A stretch of 64,000 nt of DNA. Origin: Pelagibius marinus (GTDB lineage Bacteria > Pseudomonadota > Alphaproteobacteria > Kiloniellales > Kiloniellaceae). Positions 58,001 through 64,000 of this stretch are shown here, piece by piece. How positions within the stretch are numbered: the first letter of the stretch is position 1; every line of letters begins with the position of its first letter. The position numbers and the translations under genes are program-made. Location of the stretch: positions 124,001 to 188,000 of the forward strand of contig NZ_JACSDK010000014.1 in NCBI RefSeq assembly GCF_014925385.1, in the 5' to 3' direction. Under the pieces are notes generated by a model, which worked only from the letters and a program-made list of their open reading frames with translations, made no database searches and was not told the DNA's origin.

Positions 58001-61000
58001 ATGGCCATTCGGCGCTGGTTGACGGCGATCGGCCTGGGCGGATTTGCCGAGGTCTTCGAGGAAAACGACGTCGACCTCGAACTCATTCCGGAGCTGACCG
58101 AAGAGGACCTGCGCCAGCTCGGCCTGACGCTGGGCCAGCGCAAGCGGTTGCTGCGCGCCGCCCAGTCGCTGGCCACCGCCGGTCATACGCCCGCCGTGGC
58201 CGTAGCGCCGCCGGCCGGCGGCGAGCGGGTCCCCGCGGAACGCCGCCACCTGACCGTGATGTTCTGCGACATCGTCGGCTCCACCGTGCTCTCGGAGCGC
58301 CTGGAGGCCGAGGACCTGCTGGACGTGGTGCGACGCTACCAGAATTTCTGCGCCTCCATCATCGGCACTCACGAGGGCTACATCGCCCGCTTCGTCGGCG
58401 ACGGCATCCTGGCCTACTTCGGTTATCCCATGGCCCACGAAGACGCGCCGGTCCACGCGCTGCATGCCGCCCTGGGCATCACCGAGGGCATCGGCCAGCT
58501 GGAGCTGCCGGCGGATACACAGCTGGCGGTGCGCATCGGCATCGCCTCCGGCGTGGTCATCGTCGGTGACCTGATCGGCGCCGGCGCCGCGGTGGAGCAG
58601 CCGGCCATCGGCGTCGCCCCCAATCTCGCCGCCCGGGTCCAGGGCATGGCCGGGCCGAACGAGATCGTGGTGGCCGATGTCACCTATCGCCTGACCCAGG
58701 ACGATTTCGACTTCGAGGATCTCGGCCGGCGGGAGTTCCACGGCATCTCCGAGCCGGTGCGCATCTGGCGCCTGCTGGGCGAGCACCAGGGTGACAGCGA
58801 GGCCGTGACCTTCGGGCGCTGGGCCCAGACCTCCTTTGCCGACCGCAGCGACCAGCTCGACTTGGCGCGCCGCCAGTGGCGCCAGGTGAAGGGCGGCGCC
58901 GGCCGCGTGGTGATGGTCACCGGCGAGCCCGGCATCGGCAAGTCGCGCTTCGTCCACCAGTTCCTGCGCGAGGTGAACGACGAAGCCATGGTGCAGACTT
59001 ATCAGGGCACGCCCTACAACCAGGACAGCCCGCTGCACCCGCTGATCCAGCGCTACCGGCTGCTCGCCAACATCGACCACGGCGACAGTCCGGCGACCAT
59101 CCGGCACAAGCTCGACAAGGTGGTGATGGGCGAGGGGCCGGAGCGCGAGGCGCGCCTCGACATCTTCGCCGACATGCTTTCGCCGGTCTCCATCGACCAG
59201 CCGCAGTCACAGGTCGCCGCCAAGCAGAACCGCGAGCGCACGCTGCAGGCCATCGTCGACAACCTCGTCTCGCGCAGCCGCGAATACCCCATCGTCGTTG
59301 TGGTCGATGATTTCCAATGGCTCGACCCCACCTCGATCGAGCTGCTGGACCGGGTGGTCCATGCCATCCCGAGCGAGCGGATCTACGTCATCGTGACGTC
59401 GCGCGAAGCTTTCTACACGCCCTGGGAGGCGCTGCCGCACGTGACACGGCTGGAGCTTGGCCGCCTGCCGGTGAAGGACGCCCAGGCGCTGATCGCCAGC
59501 CTGGCCCAGGGAACCTCGCTCACCAAGGCCGTGGTCAGCGAGATCGTCGAAAAGACCGACGGCATCCCGCTCTTCGTCGAGGAGCTGACCAAGAGCGTCG
59601 TGGAACTGGATTTCGAGCAATCCGCCAAGGGCCGCAAGCCGCGGCGCCACGCCGGTTCGGCCATCCCGATCTCGCTGCAGGACTCCCTTATGGAGCGCCT
59701 CGACCGGGTCGGCCAGGCGAAGATGGTGGCGCGGGTCGGCTCCGTGCTCGGCCGCTCCTTCACGCGGGACATGATCTCCCAGGTCGGTGATTTCGATGCT
59801 GCCTACCTGGAGGCGGCCCTGGCCACCCTTTCCGATGCCGGCCTGATCTATCGCGAGATCGATCAGCGCGGCAAGGAGACCTTCGTCTTCAAGCATGGCC
59901 TGGTGCAGGAAGCGGCCTATGATTCGCTGCTGCGCGAGGAACGCCAGCGGCTGCATTCCTCGACGGCGCAGGCGCTGAAGGACCTGGTCCCGGAGATCGA
60001 ATCTGATCGTCCGGATCTGCTGGCCAATCACCTCTCCGCCGGCGGCAGCCACGAAGAGGCAGCGAAGCTGTGGCTGCAGGCCGGGCGCATCAGCTTGGCG
60101 CGCTCGGCCATTGTCGAGGCGGTGCATCACCTGCGCCGCGGCCTGGAGGCGCTGGACCAGCTGCGCGAGACACCGGAGATCCAGGCCCTGCGCCTGCAGC
60201 TGCTGATCCGCCTGGGACCGGCGCTCATCTCCCTGCACGGTCCGGGCTCCAGCGAGGTGGAGGAGATCTACGCCAAGGGCTACGAGCTGTGCCGCAGCCT
60301 GCCGGAGTCCGAGGATCATTTCCCGGTCTACTGGGGCTGGTGGCGCCTGTCGCGCGACTTCAACGAGATGAACATGCGCTCCGACGAGCTGCTGACCCGC
60401 GCCGGCGCGCGCAAGGACGAGGCGCTGCTGCTGCAGGCGCATCACTGCCAGTGGGCTTCGCACTTCAACCGCGGCGACTTCCAGGGCTGCCTGGAGCATA
60501 TCGACTGCGGCCTGGATCTTTATGAAAAGGGCGACTACCGCACTCATGCGACGCTCTACGGCAACCACGACGCCAAGGTCTGCGGCCACGGCGAGCGTTC
60601 GCTGGTCTACTGGCTGCTGGGCCGGCCGGAGGAGGCCATGGAGTCCGAGCGCCAGGCGCAGGCCTGGATGGAGGCCCTGGGCCACGGCGGCAGCTGGATG
60701 CACCACAAGGACATCACCATCATGCACCGCCTCTACCGCCGCGACGCGTCGGAGGTGCTGCGCATCGCCGAGGAGATGATTGCCTTCGCCGAGGACCAGG
60801 GCTTCACCGATCACCGCGCCAAGGCACTGGTTTTCGCCGGCTGGGCGCACGCGCGCCTGGGCAATCCCTCCAAAGGGCTGACGGAAATACGCGAGGGCCT
60901 GGAGCGCCAGAAGCTGATCGGCACTCGCGAGGACTTCCCCGTCTACTACGACATGTTCGCCGAGGTGCTGGCGCTGAACGGGCGCATCGACGAGGCGCTG

Positions 61001-61351
61001 GAGGAGACGACCGCGGCCCAGGCCGAGTTCGAGGCCATGGGCCTGCGCATCTGGCTGCCGGAGCTGCGCCGCCGCGTCGGCTACCTGCTCCAGCTGCGCA
61101 TGCCCCACGATCCGGAACCCGCGGTGTCCGCCTACCGCGGCGCGCTGGACCTGGCGAGCGACCAGGGTGCGCGCACCCTCGCGCTGCGCGCGGCCACCAG
61201 CCTGGCGGGCCTGCTGCGCAGCCAGGGCCGCATCGACGACGCCTGCGATACCCTGGAGCCGCGCCTGCAGGGGCTGGAGGGCATGGCGGGGACGCCCGAC
61301 TACGCCGCCGCCGCGGCCATGCTGGCCACCGCGCGGCGCCGGGAAGGGTGA
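58001..61351 (+). CDS. SAM domain-adenylate cyclase-AAA ATPase-TPR signalling protein
   Basis: 1116 residues from ATG 58001 (GAGAGAGGGA upstream). Domains in order: SAM (about 1-65), class III nucleotide cyclase (about 80-260), AAA/NB-ARC-like ATPase (about 295-600), and tetratricopeptide-type helical repeats (about 650-1110). Cyclase metal aspartates are in MFCDIVGST and FVGDGILAYFG and the Asn/Arg pair in APNLAARVQ; the usual purine lysine is replaced by Arg in YIARFVGDG. ATPase motifs: Walker A GEPGIGKSRF, Walker B VVVVDDFQWLD. This layout occurs in large cytoplasmic regulators. The YcaO gene begins 6 bases after its stop, so they are probably co-transcribed. Confidence 0.93.
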   Translation: MAIRRWLTAIGLGGFAEVFEENDVDLELIPELTEEDLRQLGLTLGQRKRLLRAAQSLATAGHTPAVAVAPPAGGERVPAERRHLTVMFCDIVGSTVLSERLEAEDLLDVVRRYQNFCASIIGTHEGYIARFVGDGILAYFGYPMAHEDAPVHALHAALGITEGIGQLELPADTQLAVRIGIASGVVIVGDLIGAGAAVEQPAIGVAPNLAARVQGMAGPNEIVVADVTYRLTQDDFDFEDLGRREFHGISEPVRIWRLLGEHQGDSEAVTFGRWAQTSFADRSDQLDLARRQWRQVKGGAGRVVMVTGEPGIGKSRFVHQFLREVNDEAMVQTYQGTPYNQDSPLHPLIQRYRLLANIDHGDSPATIRHKLDKVVMGEGPEREARLDIFADMLSPVSIDQPQSQVAAKQNRERTLQAIVDNLVSRSREYPIVVVVDDFQWLDPTSIELLDRVVHAIPSERIYVIVTSREAFYTPWEALPHVTRLELGRLPVKDAQALIASLAQGTSLTKAVVSEIVEKTDGIPLFVEELTKSVVELDFEQSAKGRKPRRHAGSAIPISLQDSLMERLDRVGQAKMVARVGSVLGRSFTRDMISQVGDFDAAYLEAALATLSDAGLIYREIDQRGKETFVFKHGLVQEAAYDSLLREERQRLHSSTAQALKDLVPEIESDRPDLLANHLSAGGSHEEAAKLWLQAGRISLARSAIVEAVHHLRRGLEALDQLRETPEIQALRLQLLIRLGPALISLHGPGSSEVEEIYAKGYELCRSLPESEDHFPVYWGWWRLSRDFNEMNMRSDELLTRAGARKDEALLLQAHHCQWASHFNRGDFQGCLEHIDCGLDLYEKGDYRTHATLYGNHDAKVCGHGERSLVYWLLGRPEEAMESERQAQAWMEALGHGGSWMHHKDITIMHRLYRRDASEVLRIAEEMIAFAEDQGFTDHRAKALVFAGWAHARLGNPSKGLTEIREGLERQKLIGTREDFPVYYDMFAEVLALNGRIDEALEETTAAQAEFEAMGLRIWLPELRRRVGYLLQLRMPHDPEPAVSAYRGALDLASDQGARTLALRAATSLAGLLRSQGRIDDACDTLEPRLQGLEGMAGTPDYAAAAAMLATARRREG

Positions 61352-61357
61352 GCGGCC

Positions 61358-62632
61358 ATGGACGCCTCGGCCCCGCAGCGCCGCGCCGGCGCGAAAGCTG
61401 AGACGCGCGGCGATACCGCCAAGGTCTACCGCGGCGGCACGCACCGCTGCCGCAGCCCGGAAGAGACGCTGGAAGCTTTCCTGCCGCTGGCCGAACGCAT
61501 GGGCATCACGCGGCTGGCCAACGTCACCGGCCTGGACAGCATCGGCATCCCCGTCTACATGGCCTGCCGCCCGCTGTCGCGCTCCATCGCGGTCTCCCAG
61601 GGCAAGGGACTGACGCCGCAGGAGGCGAAGGTTTCGGCCTTCATGGAGGCGGCGGAGACCTGGCACGGCGAGACCATCACCGCGCCCTTGAAGATGGTCT
61701 CCTACAACGAGTTGAGCCGCGACCATCGGGTGATCGACGTCGAAGGGCTGCCGCGGTCGCGTCTCGGCGACTTCGATCCGGCGCAGCAGATCCTCTGGAT
61801 CGAGGGCACGCCGCTGGCCGGCGGCGCGCCGCTCTGGGTGCCGCTGGAGCTGGTCTCCACCAACTACACCCTGCCGCAGCCCCAGGGCAGCTTCGCCTTT
61901 CCCGCCAATACCAACGGCCTGGCCTCCGGCAACACCTTTGCCGAGGCGGCGCTGCACGCGCTCTGCGAGCTGATCGAGCGCGACGCCCTCAGCCTCTGGC
62001 GCCTGGGCGGCGACAGCGCCCGCGCGGCGGCGAAGCTGGACCCGGAGAGCATCGGCTCGGTGCGCTGCCGCACCCTGCTGGCGCACTATGCCCGCGCCGG
62101 CCTGGATGTCGGTCTTTGGGACGTGACCTCGGACCTGGGGGTGCCGGTCTTCTGCTGCGCGGTGGCTGAGCGCAGCGACACCGCCGTAGAGGCGGAGCTG
62201 GGCGCCGGCTGCCATCCCGACCGCGAGGTGGCGCTGCTGCGCGCCCTGACCGAGGCGGCGCAGTCGCGCACCACCCGCATCGCCGGCTCGCGCGACGACT
62301 ACGTGCCGGAGTCATACGACAGCGCGGCCAAGCTGGCGCGCAACCGCACGGCCCGCCTGTGGCTGTCCGACCCGCCGCGCCGCCGCTTCAACGACGCCCC
62401 CAACCTCAGCGGCGAGACCATCGCCGGCGACCTGGAAAGGGTGTTGGGGCGCCTGGCCGCCGACGGCGTTACCCAGGTGGTGGCGGTCGACCTCACCAAG
62501 CCGGAGGTCGGCCTGCCGGTGGCCCGCGTCGTGGCGTCCGGCCTGGAAGGCGCCTACCAGGGCGCCGGCAGCGACTACCGCCCCGGCCCGCGCGCCCTTG
62601 CCCGCGGCCTGGGGGAGGGAGACTGGTCATGA
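61358..62632 (+). CDS. YcaO-domain protein (TfuA-partnered)
   Basis: 424 residues. YcaO enzymes use ATP to activate peptide backbone amides; together with TfuA they swap the oxygen for sulfur (thioamidation), as on McrA in methanogens and in some peptide natural products. ATP/Mg motifs can be seen: SQGKGLTPQEAKVSAFMEA (about 85) with the following ETWHGE, the core ALCELIERDA (about 205) and TEAAQSR (about 300). The C-terminus (LARGLGEGDWS) lacks the Pro-rich PxPxP end of azoline-forming YcaO enzymes, which supports a thioamide role. Its TGA overlaps the tfuA ATG (ATGA at 62629-62632). Confidence 0.92.
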   Translation: MDASAPQRRAGAKAETRGDTAKVYRGGTHRCRSPEETLEAFLPLAERMGITRLANVTGLDSIGIPVYMACRPLSRSIAVSQGKGLTPQEAKVSAFMEAAETWHGETITAPLKMVSYNELSRDHRVIDVEGLPRSRLGDFDPAQQILWIEGTPLAGGAPLWVPLELVSTNYTLPQPQGSFAFPANTNGLASGNTFAEAALHALCELIERDALSLWRLGGDSARAAAKLDPESIGSVRCRTLLAHYARAGLDVGLWDVTSDLGVPVFCCAVAERSDTAVEAELGAGCHPDREVALLRALTEAAQSRTTRIAGSRDDYVPESYDSAAKLARNRTARLWLSDPPRRRFNDAPNLSGETIAGDLERVLGRLAADGVTQVVAVDLTKPEVGLPVARVVASGLEGAYQGAGSDYRPGPRALARGLGEGDWS

Positions 62633-63981
62633 CGGCGGTCTTCCTGGGCCCCAGCCTGCCGCGTGCCGAGGCGGAGAAGATCCTGGCGGCGGACTACCAC
62701 CCGCCGGTGCGCCAGGGCGACATCTACCGCCTGGTGCAGCAGCGCCGGCCGCGGGCCATTGCCGTGATCGACGGCTATTTCCAGGAGGTGCCCTCGGTCT
62801 GGCACAAGGAGATTCTCTGGGCGCTTGACCAGGGCATTCCCGTCTACGGCGCCGCCAGCATGGGCGCGCTGCGCGCTGCCGAGCTGCAGCGCCACGGCAT
62901 GATCGGCATCGGCAAGATCTACGAGGCCTACCGGGTCGGGACCTATACGCCTTACGAGAGCGAGCTCTTCGAGGACGACGACGAGGTGGCGGTGATCCAC
63001 GGGCCGGCGGAGCTGTCCTATCCGGCCCTGTCGGACGCCATGGTCGATCTTCGCGAGACCCTGGCCGCGGCGGCGCGTGACGGTCTCATCGACGAAAAGC
63101 TGCGCGACGGCCTCGTCGCCGCCTTCAAGCGCCGCTTCTATCGCGAGCGTAGCTTCGCGGCCCTGCCCGAACTGCTGGCTGAAATGGAGGTGGACACGGC
63201 AACCGCCGAGGCGCTCACGGCCTGGCTGCCGCAGGGGCGCATTTCGCAGAAGCGCGCCGATGCCCGCGCGCTGCTGGAAGCCTTGGCGGAAAGCGAACCG
63301 GAGCCGCCGGCCGAGCACGAGCCCTTCATTTTCGAGCGCACCACCCTCTGGGCGCAGTTCGTCGAGCAGGCCGACGACGCGGCCGCGCCGGTGGGCGCGG
63401 AGGAGGGGTTGGTTCTGGAGGAACTCTACCTCGAGCCGGATCTCTATACGGCTCTGCGCCGCCTGGCCGTGCTGCGCCTGCAGCTCCTGGCGCCGGAGGC
63501 GCCGCCGCCGGGCGACGACGCGGCGCGGCGTGCGGCGCTGGACCAGTTGCGGCGGCGCCACGGGCTGCTGTCGCGCGCCGCGCTGGAGGCCTGGGCCGAG
63601 GACTGCGACCTGGACCGGGAAGGGCTCGATCGTCTGCTTGCTTACGAGGCGGCGGTGGAAAGCCGGGCGCGGAGCGCCGGCGCAGCCCTGGCGGCGGCGC
63701 TGCTCGACGTGCTGCGCAGCGAGGGCCACTACCCGGCGCTGGCCGCGCGCGCCCGCGACAAGCAGGAGCGACTCGAAAGGCTGGGCAAGGGGCGCACTGC
63801 CCCCTCTGCGCTCTCGTCCGAGGCGCTGGTAGACTGGTACTTTGAGAGCCGTCTGGGCCGCGCCGCGCCGTCGGACGTCGCGCAGGGCGCCCGCGAAATG
63901 GGATTTGCCGACGTCGACAGCCTGCGCAACGCCCTGGCGCGCGAGCAGGCCTATCTGGCGCTGGCGGAGGAGTCGCGTTAG
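62629..63981 (+). CDS. TfuA-like protein
   Basis: 450 residues from ATG 62629; the open frame to 62359 lies inside ycaO. The TfuA core (about 1-170) begins VFLGPSLPRAEAEKIL and holds IAVIDGYFQEVPSVWHKEI, GAASMGALRAAEL and GTYTPYESELF, all typical of the family. A long helical C-terminal part (about 180-450) has no clear motif. TfuA is thought to deliver or handle the sulfur for YcaO. The 4-base overlap with ycaO shows strict pairing. Only 19 bases remain after the stop, so downstream genes are not visible. Confidence 0.92.
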   Translation: MTAVFLGPSLPRAEAEKILAADYHPPVRQGDIYRLVQQRRPRAIAVIDGYFQEVPSVWHKEILWALDQGIPVYGAASMGALRAAELQRHGMIGIGKIYEAYRVGTYTPYESELFEDDDEVAVIHGPAELSYPALSDAMVDLRETLAAAARDGLIDEKLRDGLVAAFKRRFYRERSFAALPELLAEMEVDTATAEALTAWLPQGRISQKRADARALLEALAESEPEPPAEHEPFIFERTTLWAQFVEQADDAAAPVGAEEGLVLEELYLEPDLYTALRRLAVLRLQLLAPEAPPPGDDAARRAALDQLRRRHGLLSRAALEAWAEDCDLDREGLDRLLAYEAAVESRARSAGAALAAALLDVLRSEGHYPALAARARDKQERLERLGKGRTAPSALSSEALVDWYFESRLGRAAPSDVAQGAREMGFADVDSLRNALAREQAYLALAEESR

Positions 63982-64000
63982 AAGAACGCGTCGAGTGGGG

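Noticed and set aside
59207-62215. 1002-codon open frame on the minus strand opposite the cyclase and ycaO genes
   Set aside because: Low-complexity composition typical of the antisense of GC-rich genes; the plus strand has clear domain motifs throughout.

Overview
The window is GC-rich chromosomal DNA from a proteobacterium, most likely an alphaproteobacterium. The main reasons are a red-type (form IC) RuBisCO with its CbbX activase in one long cbb operon under a divergent cbbR, a TamA/TamB pair, and several gene families common in Rhodospirillales- and Rhizobiales-like genomes. The species call is inference; no rRNA or tRNA gene is visible. I saw no insertion sequence, integrase, phage gene or CRISPR array. 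Coding density is high and most genes sit in short, tightly packed operons.

Region 1 (1-10275): the end of a HAD hydrolase gene, then a complete Calvin-Benson-Bassham operon on the minus strand in the order cbbF-cbbP-cbbT-cbbA-cbbL-cbbS-cbbX-cbbZ, with the LysR regulator cbbR divergent from cbbF. Region 2 (10516-18142): a YhiI-RbbA-YhhJ type ABC export system, a CaCA-family cation exchanger and two secreted proteins of unknown function. Region 3 (18413-21134): a RimK glutamate-ligase module (retropepsin-like protease, ATP-grasp ligase, succinylglutamate desuccinylase-like hydrolase). Region 4 (21145-31550): a response regulator overlapping a hybrid histidine kinase, an MscS channel, and tamB/tamA.

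Region 5 (32015-37101): a sulfur amino-acid cluster (homocysteine methyltransferase, alpha/beta hydrolase, O-acetylhomoserine sulfhydrylase), a YtoQ protein and two small orphan proteins, with two clear intrinsic terminators. Region 6 (37206-48163): a complete Dpp/Opp peptide ABC importer ending in an N-formylglutamate amidohydrolase. Divergent from it are a LysR regulator, an M81 (MlrC-like) peptidase, a desuccinylase-like hydrolase and a HAD phosphatase. This looks like a unit for taking up and trimming small or N-blocked peptides. Region 7 (48236-52730): a CDP-alcohol phosphatidyltransferase, a PAS/adenylate cyclase, a methyltransferase and a PLP-dependent decarboxylase.

Region 8 (52811-57635): the tartronate-semialdehyde pathway operon gcl-hyi-glxR with a divergent IclR regulator and a palindrome-rich control region. 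This pathway can recycle the glycolate that RuBisCO oxygenation and CbbZ would produce, so regions 1 and 8 are probably linked in metabolism. Region 9 (58001-63981): a SAM-domain/adenylate cyclase/AAA/TPR signalling protein packed 6 bp ahead of a YcaO-TfuA pair. YcaO-TfuA pairs install thioamides in peptides or proteins, and the substrate here is unknown. This last block is the best candidate for an undescribed system. The window ends 19 bases after tfuA, so downstream partners are not visible.
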